The notes under the pieces are model-generated. The model made no database searches and was not told where the DNA came from. It worked only from the letters and a program-made list of their open reading frames with translations. A DNA stretch of 64,000 bases, from the NCBI RefSeq assembly GCF_014534685.1, contig NZ_JACVVX010000001.1, positions 1,008,501 through 1,072,500 of the forward strand, read 5' to 3'. Every line of letters begins with the position of its first letter. Position 1 is the stretch's first letter. A program made the translations under genes and the position numbers. This DNA comes from Oryzicola mucosus (GTDB lineage Bacteria > Pseudomonadota > Alphaproteobacteria > Rhizobiales > Rhizobiaceae). Below are positions 22,701 to 31,815 of the stretch, in pieces.

Positions 22701-24500
22701 GAAAATCGGCTTGCCGCCCTTGCCGGCAATCTCGAAGGTCCGCTCGCTGATGACGCGGAAACCCATATTTTCCAGCAGCGGCACGCGGCGTGACAGAGCC
22801 AGCGGCGTTTCGAAATGGTAGATTTTCAGCGAGGCCTGCGAGTCAGACTGGCCCTTGTCGCGATAATAGTCGGCAATGATCGGACTGTCGGGACCGATGC
22901 CGGATATCCGTTCCGCGTCGACAAGTGCTGCCTCGGCGGGGAAGCTGTTGCGGTAGCTTTCGGGAAAACGCGTCGCAAGGGCGGCGCAGGCGGGGTCGGC
23001 GCCGCTCGCGAGGGCTGCTTCGCGCAAGTCGTCGTCCCAGGTCCGGACGATTGCGCGCACCGCGTTTTCGAGCGTGGCGGTGTCGATCTTCGGCGTCTTG
23101 CCACCGGAGCGGCCGATGATGAAGTGAACCCGCGTCAGACCGCCTTCCGGAAAGGCAGGGTAGTAGGCGGACAGATGACCGGCGAAGGCATTTGCGAGAT
23201 AGGCGCCGATGCGCTCGCGCACGCCGCTGTCGTAGCGGTCTCGCGGCACGAAGACGAGCACGGAGACGAAACGGTCGAACTGGTCGACGCGGAACAGCAC
23301 GCGGACGCGCGGTCGCTCCACAAGGCCGAGGATCGCTTCGGCGTGCTTGCGCAGGACCGGCGCCGAAACCTGGAACAGCTCGTCGCGCGGATAGGATTCG
23401 AGAACGTTGATCAGCGCCTTGCCGGAGTGGTCGGCGGGATCGAAGCCGGATTTGGCAATGACGCCTTCGACCTTTGACCTGAGATAGGGGATTTTCAGCA
23501 CCGAGCGGGTGTAGGCCGTCGAGGTGAACAGGCCCACGATGCGCAATTCGCCGGCAAGCTTGCCTTTGTCGTCATAAGTCTTGACGCCGACATAATCGAG
23601 ATAGGCGCGGCGGTGAACGACCGACTTGGAATTGGCCTTGGTGACGATCAGCGGATCTGGCCCATGCAGGAAGGCGCGCACCTCGGGCGTGGTAGGCGCG
23701 ACATCCGCGTCTCGCCGCAGCACCGGGACGGTCGGGTCGGACAGGACGCCGAGGCCGGGCTTGTCGGAGCGCTCCAGCGTGCCGCTCTTTTCGCCGCCCG
23801 TATAGACGAATTCGCGCATTCCGAGGAAGGTGAAGTTGTCGTCGCGCAGCCATTCGAGAAAGGCGATGGCTTCCGAAACCGCTGTTTTGTCCAGCGGGAC
23901 GGGTGCGTAACGGAATTCGGAGATGGCGCGGTCGAGCCGGGCCAGCATCGGCTTCCAATCCTCGACCGCAGCACGCACCTGCACCAGCACCTTGTCGAGC
24001 CGGGCCTTGAGCGCTTCGGCCTCTGCTTCGCTCCGCTGGACGATGTGGACATGGATGACGCTCAGCCGGTCCGCGGCGGCATCCTTCAAGGGTGCTGTCT
24101 CGCCGATGATCTTGTCCACGCCCTTGCTGCCGTGACGAACCGCAATAACGGGGTGGGTGACGAGAAGCGGCTCGCCGCCGGCATCCGTGATCTCGGCCAG
24201 GATAGAGTCGAACAGGAAGGGCATGTTGTCGTTGACCACGGTGACCACCGTCACCGGCCGTCCATATCGCATCACCTCGCCATCGGTGACGACATCGATG
24301 ATCGAAGAGCCTTTGAGGTGCCTGTCGACCGCCTTGCGGGCGAGGTCGGTGGCGCGTTCCAGCATCGTCGGTTCGTAAGCTGCAACGTCTTCCTCCGGCG
24401 CGCGCGCCAAGAGAATGTCGGTCAGGCTATGAGACGAATCGGCTGCTTTGGTGGAGGCGGATGACTTGGCTCGGGCTTTTGCGGCCTTCTGGACTGCCAT
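19716..24500 (-). CDS. gdhZ: NAD-specific glutamate dehydrogenase, large type
   Basis: At 1,594 residues this belongs to the L-180 class of NAD-GDH, which deaminates glutamate to 2-oxoglutarate and serves catabolism. N-terminal ACT-like and helical regions precede the catalytic core, which has [45 protein letters not shown] with the substrate lysine, and [17 protein letters not shown] as the Rossmann region. Upstream codons to 24584 are open, but the [14 protein letters not shown] start fits better. It diverges from the Phd-like antitoxin gene and precedes an MFS gene. Confidence 0.96.
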   Translation of the reverse strand: [1594 protein letters not shown]

Positions 24501-24650
24501 GATGCGGTTCACTCCCGTCGCGATGCTTTTGCAATCGTAACAGATGAGACCGCTTTGGCGACAAAGGTTTGACGCGGATGCCAAAAAAGCTTCTTTCAGC
24601 AGCAGCTACCCTTTGCATAGCGCGAGCCAGCTTACCCGAAGGAGAAATCA

Positions 24651-24896
24651 ATGCGAACTGTCGGAGCGCTTGAAGCGAGGAAGACGCCGGGAAGCCTGCT
24701 TGAGTTGATCGAGATGGGTGAAGACATCGTCATCACGCGGCATGGCAAGCCGATGGCGCGACTTGTTGCTCTCGTAGAGGAAATCGATCGGAAGGCGAGA
24801 GCCCGTGCTGCCGGAAAACGGCTTTTGGAACGCGCAAAAGGTCAAAGCCTTGGAGGAATCTCGATCAAGGAGTTGATCGAGGACGGCAGGCGCTGA
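24651..24896 (+). CDS. Phd/YefM-type antitoxin without an adjacent toxin
   Basis: An 81-residue protein with the Phd/YefM fold signature: MRTVGALEARKTPGSLLELI followed by MGEDIVITRHGKPMARLVAL. The N-terminal half would bind DNA and the C-terminal helix (ISIKELIEDGRR) would grip a VapC- or Doc-like toxin. The next gene (typA) is convergent and starts only 63 nt away, so there is no room for a toxin. It is therefore an orphan, either a relic or a trans-acting regulator. A good ribosome site (aaggag) precedes the start. Confidence 0.85.
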   Translation: MRTVGALEARKTPGSLLELIEMGEDIVITRHGKPMARLVALVEEIDRKARARAAGKRLLERAKGQSLGGISIKELIEDGRR

Positions 24897-24911
24897 AGTC
24901 TGCGATGAGAT

Positions 24912-24938
24912 GAGAGAGGGTCGTAAACGCCCTCTCTC
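24912..24938. terminator. Hairpin between convergent antitoxin and typA genes
   Basis: The arms GAGAGAGGG and CCCTCTCTC are perfect 9-bp complements with a 9-nt loop, placed between two convergent stop codons. There is no long T-run on either side, so it is a plausible but imperfect bidirectional terminator. Confidence 0.6.
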
Positions 24939-24959
24939 TCGCATTCAGAACCGAGCCGC

Positions 24960-26786
24960 TTACGCAGCGCCGGCGGTCTTGGACTTCTCGAAACGCTTGC
25001 GCTCGTTCGGGTCGAGGTAGAGCTTGCGCAGGCGGATGGTCTTCGGCGTCACCTCGACCAGTTCGTCGTCCTGGATCCAGGCCAAGGCACGCTCCAGCGT
25101 CATACGGATTGGCGGTGTCAGCTTGACGGCTTCGTCCTTGCCGGCGGCGCGGATGTTGGTCAGCTTCTTGCCCTTGAGCACGTTGACTTCCAGGTCGTTG
25201 TCGCGGCTGTGGATGCCGATGATCATGCCCTGATAGACCTTGACGCCGGGATCGATGACCATCGGGCCGCGATCCTCGAGGTTCCACATGGCGTAGGCGA
25301 CCGACTCGCCCTGCTCGTTGGAGATCAGGACGCCGTTGGTGCGGCCGGGCAGTTCGCCCTTGTATGGCTGGTAGGAGTGGAATAGGCGGTTCATCACGGC
25401 CGTGCCGCGCGTATCGGTCAGCAACTCCGACTGGTAGCCGATCAGGCCGCGCGTCGGCGCGTGGAACACAAGACGCTGGCGGTTGCCGCCGGAGGGTCGC
25501 AGCTCGACCATTTCGGCCTTGCGCTCGCTCATCTTCTGCACGACGACGCCGGCATGTTCCTCATCGACGTCGATGACGACTTCTTCGACCGGCTCGAGCA
25601 ATTCGCCGCTTTCGCTTTTCTGCATGACGACGCGCGGACGCGAAACGGCAAGCTCAAAGCCCTCGCGACGCATTGTCTCGATCAGAACGGCCAGCTGAAG
25701 CTCGCCGCGGCCCGACACGAAGAACGAATCCTTCTCGGTCGATTCCTCGATCTTCAACGCGACATTGCCTTCGGCCTCGCGCAGCAGGCGGTCGCGGATG
25801 ACGCGGCTGGTGACCTTGTCGCCCTCGGTGCCGGCGAGCGGCGAGTCGTTGACGATGAAGGACATGGTCACGGTCGGCGGATCGATCGGCTGCGCATGCA
25901 GCGATTCCGTCACGGCCGGGTCGCAGAAGGTGTCGGCGACGGTGCCCTTGGACAGGCCGGCAATGGCGATGATGTCGCCTGCCTGCGCTTCCTCGATGGG
26001 CTGCCGCTCAAGGCCACGGAAGGCCAGAATCTTGGAGACGCGGCCGGTTTCGACCAGCACGCCGTCATTGTTGAGAACCTTGATCGGCTGGTTCGACTTC
26101 AGCGTGCCGGACTCGATGCGTCCGGTGATGATGCGGCCGAGGAACGGATTGGCTTCCAGAAGCGTGCCGATCATGCGGAACGGGCCGGGGTGAACGGTCG
26201 GCGCCGGGACATGCTTGACGATCAGGTCGAACAGCGGCGCGAGGCCCTCATCCTTCGGACCTTCCGGGTTTTCCGAGACCCAGCCGTCGCGTCCCGAACC
26301 GTAGAGGATCGGGAAGTCGAGCTGCTCGTCGGTCGCATCGAGCGCTGCGAACAGGTCGAACACTTCGTTGACGACTTCGACATGGCGGGCGTCGGGCCGA
26401 TCGATCTTGTTGATGACGACGATCGGGCGGAGGCCGACCTTGAGCGCCTTGCCGACGACGAACTTGGTCTGCGGCATCGGGCCTTCGGCGGCATCGACGA
26501 GAACGATGGCGGAATCCACCATCGACAGGATGCGCTCGACCTCACCGCCGAAATCGGCGTGGCCGGGGGTGTCGACGATGTTGATGCGCCAATCCTTCCA
26601 CTCGACCGAGGTGGCCTTGGCCAGGATGGTGATGCCGCGTTCCTTTTCCAGATCGTTGGAGTCCATGGCGCGCTCGGCGACGCGCTGGTTCTCGCGGAAC
26701 GAGCCCGACTGGCGGAGGAGCTGGTCGACCAGGGTCGTCTTGCCATGGTCAACGTGCGCGATGATCGCGATATTGCGGAGATTCAT
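24960..26786 (-). CDS. typA: Ribosome-associated translational GTPase TypA/BipA
   Basis: The 608-residue GTPase has the G1 loop AHVDHGKTT (10-18), switch motif [13 protein letters not shown]3 [11 protein letters not shown] and G4 NKIDRPDA. The C-terminal half is EF-G-like with the TypA-specific [20 protein letters not shown] region. It assists 50S ribosome assembly and translation under stress and at low temperature. The start [16 protein letters not shown] was preferred over one nine codons upstream because it is the family start. Confidence 0.96.
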   Translation of the reverse strand: MNLRNIAIIAHVDHGKTTLVDQLLRQSGSFRENQRVAERAMDSNDLEKERGITILAKATSVEWKDWRINIVDTPGHADFGGEVERILSMVDSAIVLVDAAEGPMPQTKFVVGKALKVGLRPIVVINKIDRPDARHVEVVNEVFDLFAALDATDEQLDFPILYGSGRDGWVSENPEGPKDEGLAPLFDLIVKHVPAPTVHPGPFRMIGTLLEANPFLGRIITGRIESGTLKSNQPIKVLNNDGVLVETGRVSKILAFRGLERQPIEEAQAGDIIAIAGLSKGTVADTFCDPAVTESLHAQPIDPPTVTMSFIVNDSPLAGTEGDKVTSRVIRDRLLREAEGNVALKIEESTEKDSFFVSGRGELQLAVLIETMRREGFELAVSRPRVVMQKSESGELLEPVEEVVIDVDEEHAGVVVQKMSERKAEMVELRPSGGNRQRLVFHAPTRGLIGYQSELLTDTRGTAVMNRLFHSYQPYKGELPGRTNGVLISNEQGESVAYAMWNLEDRGPMVIDPGVKVYQGMIIGIHSRDNDLEVNVLKGKKLTNIRAAGKDEAVKLTPPIRMTLERALAWIQDDELVEVTPKTIRLRKLYLDPNERKRFEKSKTAGAA

Positions 26787-26911
26787 ACTTGGATCCGGAA
26801 AGGTTGCTGGCACAACCGATCGGCGCGCCGCGTTTCATTTGGGCGGGCTCTTACAGGTTTTTTCGCAAATGCGAAAGGGGCGGCGACGCGGATCGTGCGT
26901 TTTCCGCACGG

Positions 26912-27889
26912 TCAGGGCGTCTCCAGATCGAGTGCATCGCCCCAGTCTGCCCGTTTTGCCCGCTTGAAAAGCGCGCCTTCGCGGCGGCTGAAGCGGCGTT
27001 CCTCGGCTTGTCCGGACGGCAGGCAGAGCTTGAGCTCGACCAATCCGCCGCTTCCGCGCGGCGGCGCCAGCACGCGAGCTTCGGGTGGGACCGGAACAGG
27101 CTGGCGCGAAAAGGCGACGAAACTGTATTTCTCGTCTTCCCACGGCACCTCGCCCTGCTTGGTCAGGCGGTGAATCCGCGAGCGCGCCACGCGGCGTGAA
27201 AAATGGCACCAGTCGGGTTCGACCAGCGGACAGGGCGCGCGGTGCGGGCACGGCGCCACGACATGTCCGCCCTGCGCCAGCAGGGTATCGCGGACGTCGA
27301 GAATGCGTTTCCAGCCCGCAGGCGTGCCCGGTTCGATGACGACGAGCACGCCCCCGGTCGCCTGCCACAGGCTTTCGATCAGCCTTGCGCGCCGCTCCGG
27401 CGCGAGCTCGTCGAGCACATAGGCCAGGGTGACGAGATCGAAGCGACCGGCGGGCAGTTGGTCCTTCACGAGGTCGGCACTGCGCCATGAGGCCTTGAGC
27501 GGCGAGGCCTTGGCCAGGTCAGACCCGACTGCGCGGATGGCGGGGCTTGCTTCCAGAAGCGTGGCCTCGGCAAGGTCTGGCCAGCAATCGGACGCGGCCC
27601 AGAACGCCGTGCCGGGTCCGGCGCCCGCGTCGAGAAACGTTTCAGGCGCAAAGTCCGGCAGCCGTTCGGCGACACTTTCCAGGCTGGCGCGGACCGCTGC
27701 GAAGGTCGCCGGCAGGCGCGTCGCAAGATAGGCGCGGGCATAGAGCGCATCGGAGATGTGCAGCCGCCCGTCCCGTGTCTCGGCGCGGTAGCGCTGCGAC
27801 AGCGTGCTTGCGGCGCGCTGCAGATCAGTGAGCGACACGCCTTCGAGCGCCGCATCCACTGCCGCTCTCAAGGCTGCGGGAAGCTCCAT
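26912..27889 (-). CDS. Rsm22-like small ribosomal subunit-associated methyltransferase
   Basis: A 325-residue protein of the mitochondrial Rsm22 family. It has a SAM-binding glycine loop [15 protein letters not shown] near residue 85, [19 protein letters not shown], and [23 protein letters not shown] cysteine cluster, [12 protein letters not shown], follows, with [13 protein letters not shown] after it. In yeast and trypanosomes the homologue is an Fe-S/SAM-dependent small-subunit assembly factor. The four-cysteine group seen here suits an Fe-S cluster. It lies 9 nt downstream of the M3 peptidase gene, so they are probably co-transcribed. Confidence 0.85.
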   Translation of the reverse strand: MELPAALRAAVDAALEGVSLTDLQRAASTLSQRYRAETRDGRLHISDALYARAYLATRLPATFAAVRASLESVAERLPDFAPETFLDAGAGPGTAFWAASDCWPDLAEATLLEASPAIRAVGSDLAKASPLKASWRSADLVKDQLPAGRFDLVTLAYVLDELAPERRARLIESLWQATGGVLVVIEPGTPAGWKRILDVRDTLLAQGGHVVAPCPHRAPCPLVEPDWCHFSRRVARSRIHRLTKQGEVPWEDEKYSFVAFSRQPVPVPPEARVLAPPRGSGGLVELKLCLPSGQAEERRFSRREGALFKRAKRADWGDALDLETP

Positions 27890-27898
27890 CGTCCGCTT

Positions 27899-29953
27899 TC
27901 AGACCAGGCCGCGCTTGGCCATCATCGCTTCCGGCGACGGCATCTTGCCACGGAAGGCGGTGTAGAGCGTTTCCGGATCGGCGGAGCCGCCGGACGCATA
28001 GATGTATTTCTGCAGCTTGGCCGCCATCTCGGCATTGAACGGATCGCCGGTCTCGATGAAGGCTGAGAACGCATCGGCGTCGAGCACCTCCGACCACATG
28101 TAGGAATAGTAGCCCGCCGAATAGCCGTCTCCGGCGAAGACATGCGAGAAATGCGGCGTGCGGTGGCGCATGACGATGGTGTCCGGCATGCCGAGGCTTT
28201 CCAGGGTTTCGCGTTCGAAGGCCAGCGGGCTTTCCGGCGCATCCGGCCGGGCGTGATAGGCCATGTCCATCAGCGCCGAGGCGGTGAATTCGACGGTTGC
28301 GAAGCCGGCGCCGAAGGTGCGTGTGGCCACCATCTTGTCCATCAGCTCCTGCGGCATCGGTTCGCCGGTCTCGTAATGCAGCGCGTGCTTTTCCAGCACT
28401 TCCGGCACGGTCAGCCAGTGCTCGTAGAGTTGCGAGGGCAGTTCGACGAAATCGCGGCTGACGGATGTGCCCGACAAGGAGGGCCAGGTCACTTCGGTCA
28501 GCATGCCATGCAGGGCATGGCCGAATTCGTGGAACAAGGTTTTGGCCTCGTCCAGCGACAGAAGTGCCGGCTCGCCTTCGGCCGGCTTGGCGAAGTTCAT
28601 GATGTTGTAGATGATCGGCTTGGAGCCCCGGCCGAGCTTGTAGCCGGATTTCAGCGCGCTCATCCATGCGCCCGAGCGCTTGGAAGGGCGGTTGAAATAG
28701 TCGGCAAGGAAGGTGCCGCGCTCGCTGCCGTCGGGATTGAGGATGGCAAAGACGCGAACATCGGGATGCCAGGCCGCGATGCCCGGCTTTTCGACGAAGC
28801 TCACTCCGAAAAGCCGGGTGGCGACGTCGAAGCAGGCTTCGATCACCTTGTCGAGTTGCAGATACGGCTTCAATTCCGCCTCGTCGAAGGCATATTTTTC
28901 GGCGCGCAGCTTTTCCTGGTAATAGCGCCAGTCCCATGCGGAGAGCTTGTCGTTGCTGCCCGCCTGCTGTGCCAGGCGCTGCAATTCGATTTCGTCCTCG
29001 GCGGCTTTCTCCTTGGCCTTGGTCCAGACCGGATCGAGCAGCGTATGCACCGCCGTGGGCGTCTTGGCCATGGTGTCGTCAAGCTTCAGCGCGGCATAGC
29101 TGTCATAGCCAAGCAACTGGGCCTTTTCCGCGCGCAGCCGCAGCATGTCGGCGACGACGTTGCCGTTGTCGGTCGCACCGCCATTTTCGCCGCGATGGGT
29201 GAAGGCGTAAAACGCCTTTTCGCGCAGGTCGCGGCGGTCGGAGAAGGTGGTGAAGGGTTCATAGATCGAGCGCGACAGGGTCACGGCGTATTGCCCTTTG
29301 CGGTCGCGCGATTCAGCCGCCTGCGCCATGGCGCTCTTGAGGAAGTCGGGCAGGCCTGTGAGATCGGCCTCGTCCAGGAACAGCACCCACTCTTTTTCGT
29401 CGCCCAGCACGTTCTGGCCGAAGGTTGTGCCGAGCCTGGACAGGTCTTCATTGATCGAAGCCAGCCGCTTCTTGCCGTCGGCATCGAGCTTCGCGCCGGA
29501 TTTCACGAAACCTTTCCAGCTCTTTTCCAGAACCCGCAGCGTCTCGGCGTCGAGATCTAGCGTCTCGCGGCGCTGGTAGAGATCGTGAATGCGCGCAAAC
29601 AGCTTGGGATTCATCGAAATGGCGGAGAAATGCCGCGACATCTTCGGCGAAATCTCACGCTCGATCTTCTGGATCGCATCGTTGGTATGCGCGCCGGCGC
29701 GGCACCAGAAGATCGAAGACACATGATCCAGCGGCTCGCCGCAAAGCTCCAGCGCTTCGAGCGTATTGGCAATGGTGGCGGGCTCGGGATTGTCGGCAAT
29801 CGCCGATATGTCGGCCTCGTGCGCGGCCAGCGCGGCATCGAACACCGGCGAAAAATCCTGGTCCCGGATCCTGGTGAAGTCGGGCAGGCCGAGAGGACCG
29901 GTCCAATGTGTCAGCGGATGGGTGGAGAGATCAGGGGCGGAGGAGACGGACAT
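27899..29953 (-). CDS. M3 family zinc metallopeptidase (oligopeptidase A / Dcp type)
   Basis: The 684-residue thimet-type peptidase has the zinc motif HEFGH at residues 475-479 and the downstream segment DFVELPSQLYEHWL with the third zinc ligand region. It would degrade short peptides in the cytoplasm, including signal-peptide fragments, as OpdA and Dcp do. No signal peptide is visible. The start MSVSSAPDLSTHP was chosen over a longer frame beginning in the divergent promoter region. It diverges from the MarR-type regulator gene, whose palindromic operator lies between them. Confidence 0.93.
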   Translation of the reverse strand: MSVSSAPDLSTHPLTHWTGPLGLPDFTRIRDQDFSPVFDAALAAHEADISAIADNPEPATIANTLEALELCGEPLDHVSSIFWCRAGAHTNDAIQKIEREISPKMSRHFSAISMNPKLFARIHDLYQRRETLDLDAETLRVLEKSWKGFVKSGAKLDADGKKRLASINEDLSRLGTTFGQNVLGDEKEWVLFLDEADLTGLPDFLKSAMAQAAESRDRKGQYAVTLSRSIYEPFTTFSDRRDLREKAFYAFTHRGENGGATDNGNVVADMLRLRAEKAQLLGYDSYAALKLDDTMAKTPTAVHTLLDPVWTKAKEKAAEDEIELQRLAQQAGSNDKLSAWDWRYYQEKLRAEKYAFDEAELKPYLQLDKVIEACFDVATRLFGVSFVEKPGIAAWHPDVRVFAILNPDGSERGTFLADYFNRPSKRSGAWMSALKSGYKLGRGSKPIIYNIMNFAKPAEGEPALLSLDEAKTLFHEFGHALHGMLTEVTWPSLSGTSVSRDFVELPSQLYEHWLTVPEVLEKHALHYETGEPMPQELMDKMVATRTFGAGFATVEFTASALMDMAYHARPDAPESPLAFERETLESLGMPDTIVMRHRTPHFSHVFAGDGYSAGYYSYMWSEVLDADAFSAFIETGDPFNAEMAAKLQKYIYASGGSADPETLYTAFRGKMPSPEAMMAKRGLV

Positions 29954-30044
29954 GAAGATTCCCGGCGGCAATGTGATCGGTCCAGCCGATGTAAGCGCCC
30001 GGCGGGCTTGGCGCAACAGCGTTGACCTGACGACGTCGAGATAC

Positions 30045-30057
30045 TAAGTAATACTTA
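30045..30057. promoter_or_regulatory. 13-bp palindrome, likely MarR operator
   Basis: TAAGTAATACTTA is a perfect palindrome with one central base, in an AT-rich patch 12 bp before the MarR-family start codon and about 90 bp from the divergent M3 peptidase start. Its position and symmetry fit autoregulation by the MarR dimer. Confidence 0.6.
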
Positions 30058-30069
30058 TTATCAGCGAAT

Positions 30070-30558
30070 GTGATCAAAATGAAATTTCATATCGACCCCG
30101 ATAGTTTTGGATTTCTCGTCAACGACGTCGCGCGGCTGACCCGACTTGAGATGGACCGCCGCATCGAGGAGGCCGGCCTTGGTTTTACGACTGGCGAAGG
30201 CCGTGCGCTGATCCACATCAAACGTGCCGGTCCGGTGCGCCAGAACGTGCTGGCCGAGCGACTGGGCGTCGAAGCCATGACGTGCTCGACCACGCTCGAC
30301 AGGCTCGAGGCGAAAGGTTTCATCGAACGCAGGCCCGACCCCTCCGACAGGCGGGCCAAGCTCGTGGTTCTGACGGCGGCGGGCGAGGACGTGATCGAGC
30401 GCGTCGGGCCGATCGCTGCAACCGTTCGCGAGGACGCGGCACTAGGCCTCTCGCCGGCTGAATGGGAAACCTTTTTAGGCACGCTGCGGCATGTCCGGTC
30501 CACCTTGACGGGTATTCGCGAAAGCGCGCAGGCCCAGGCACGGGAGGATGCGGCATGA
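30070..30558 (+). CDS. MarR family transcriptional regulator
   Basis: A 162-residue winged-helix regulator. The DNA-binding helices are in QNVLAERLGVEAMTCSTTLDRLEAKGFIERRPDPSDRRAKLVVLT, with the wing DPSDRRAK. It probably represses itself and the multidrug exporter gene that it overlaps by 4 nt (ATGA), with release on binding a phenolic or other toxic ligand. MKFHIDPDSFG three codons in is an alternative start. The 13-bp palindrome just upstream is a candidate operator. Confidence 0.92.
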   Translation: MIKMKFHIDPDSFGFLVNDVARLTRLEMDRRIEEAGLGFTTGEGRALIHIKRAGPVRQNVLAERLGVEAMTCSTTLDRLEAKGFIERRPDPSDRRAKLVVLTAAGEDVIERVGPIAATVREDAALGLSPAEWETFLGTLRHVRSTLTGIRESAQAQAREDAA

Positions 30559-31811
30559 ACATGCGCCCGCCCGAGGTTGCCCCCGAGGCAGCGGCCGCAC
30601 CAGCCCCGGTGATGTCGGAGCGTCGCGTCGCTTTGCTCGGCGCGCTGCTTGTCGCGGTGGGTCCTTTCTCGATGTCGCTCTACACGCCGGCCATGCCGGA
30701 GATCGTTCAGTATTTCGGCACTAGCGATGCTGCGGTGCGCCTGTCGCTATCTCTGTTCTTTGCCGGCTTCGCCGTTGCCCAGCTTGTCTGCGGACCGCTT
30801 TCGGACGGGCTCGGGCGCAGGCCGGTAACCATCGCCTTCATGCTGATCTATGCCGCGGCCAGCATCATGGCTGTGTTTGCCGAAACCATCGAGACGCTGA
30901 TCGCCGCACGCTTTCTGCAGGGCATCGGCGCAGCGGTCGGGGTCGCCATGTCACGCGCCATTGTCCGAGATCTGTTCGCCAACGAGCAATCCGCGCGCAT
31001 TCTCAACATCATCGGCATGATCCTCGGCATCGCCCCGGCAACAGCGCCGATCATCGGCGGCCTGACGATGGAGTTCTTCGGCTGGCATGCGGTCTTCATC
31101 GTTATGGCGGGCGCGGGACTGACCATCGTGACGATGGCCATCCTCGTCATGAAGGAAACTGTGCAACGGGATATTTCGCGCATCCAGCCGCGCGCCCTGG
31201 TCGCTACCTACAGGCAACTGCTCGGCAACAAGCATTTCATCACGGCGAGCATTACCAACGCCACAACCAGCGGCGTGCTGTACTCGGTCGCGACGGTGAT
31301 GCCGTTTATCCTGATTCAGCAGGTCGGCCTCACCGCGGGAACCTTCGGTCTCGTCATGCTGATCCAGTCCGGTTCGTATCTCGCCGGTTCGGTAGCCCTC
31401 CGATTTCTGATGCCGCACTTCGGCGCATTCCGCCTCGTACCGGTCGGTCTCGGCCTTACCGGCCTGGCGTCCCTGCTGATGCTGATACTGCTTAGGCTCT
31501 ACGAGCCGAGCGTGCTGCTGGTGATGGGGCCGATGGGGGTGTTCACATTCGGCCTCGCCATGATCACACCGGCGGCGTCCACGGCTGCCATGCAACCGTT
31601 CGGGCGCAATGCGGGCGCGGCATCGGCGCTGCTGGGGTTCATGCAGATGGGGACAGGCCTTGTCGGTGGCGTGATCATGACGCTGATGGGCGATCCGGTC
31701 CATGCGATGGCGACCGTTATTCCCTGCCTGGGCGCCTGTGCTGTTGTATCCTGGATGTTCTGGCTCAGGCTCGACCGCAAATCGCCGAACCCACTGTCGC
31801 AAAGGCGGTAG
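30555..31811 (+). CDS. Bcr/CflA family multidrug exporter (MFS)
   Basis: A 418-residue, twelve-helix transporter. It has the family features PFSMSLYTPAMPEIVQYF in helix 1, FFAGFAVAQLVCGPLSDGLGRRPV with the GRRP loop, and RFLQGIGAAVGVAMSRAIVRDLF. Such proteins expel drugs such as bicyclomycin, or cellular peptides and sulfur compounds. Its start overlaps the marR stop, so the two form a regulator-exporter operon. The N-terminus has an Ala/Pro-rich cytoplasmic lead of about 25 residues. Confidence 0.93.
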   Translation: MNMRPPEVAPEAAAAPAPVMSERRVALLGALLVAVGPFSMSLYTPAMPEIVQYFGTSDAAVRLSLSLFFAGFAVAQLVCGPLSDGLGRRPVTIAFMLIYAAASIMAVFAETIETLIAARFLQGIGAAVGVAMSRAIVRDLFANEQSARILNIIGMILGIAPATAPIIGGLTMEFFGWHAVFIVMAGAGLTIVTMAILVMKETVQRDISRIQPRALVATYRQLLGNKHFITASITNATTSGVLYSVATVMPFILIQQVGLTAGTFGLVMLIQSGSYLAGSVALRFLMPHFGAFRLVPVGLGLTGLASLLMLILLRLYEPSVLLVMGPMGVFTFGLAMITPAASTAAMQPFGRNAGAASALLGFMQMGTGLVGGVIMTLMGDPVHAMATVIPCLGACAVVSWMFWLRLDRKSPNPLSQRR

Positions 31812-31815
31812 CGGT

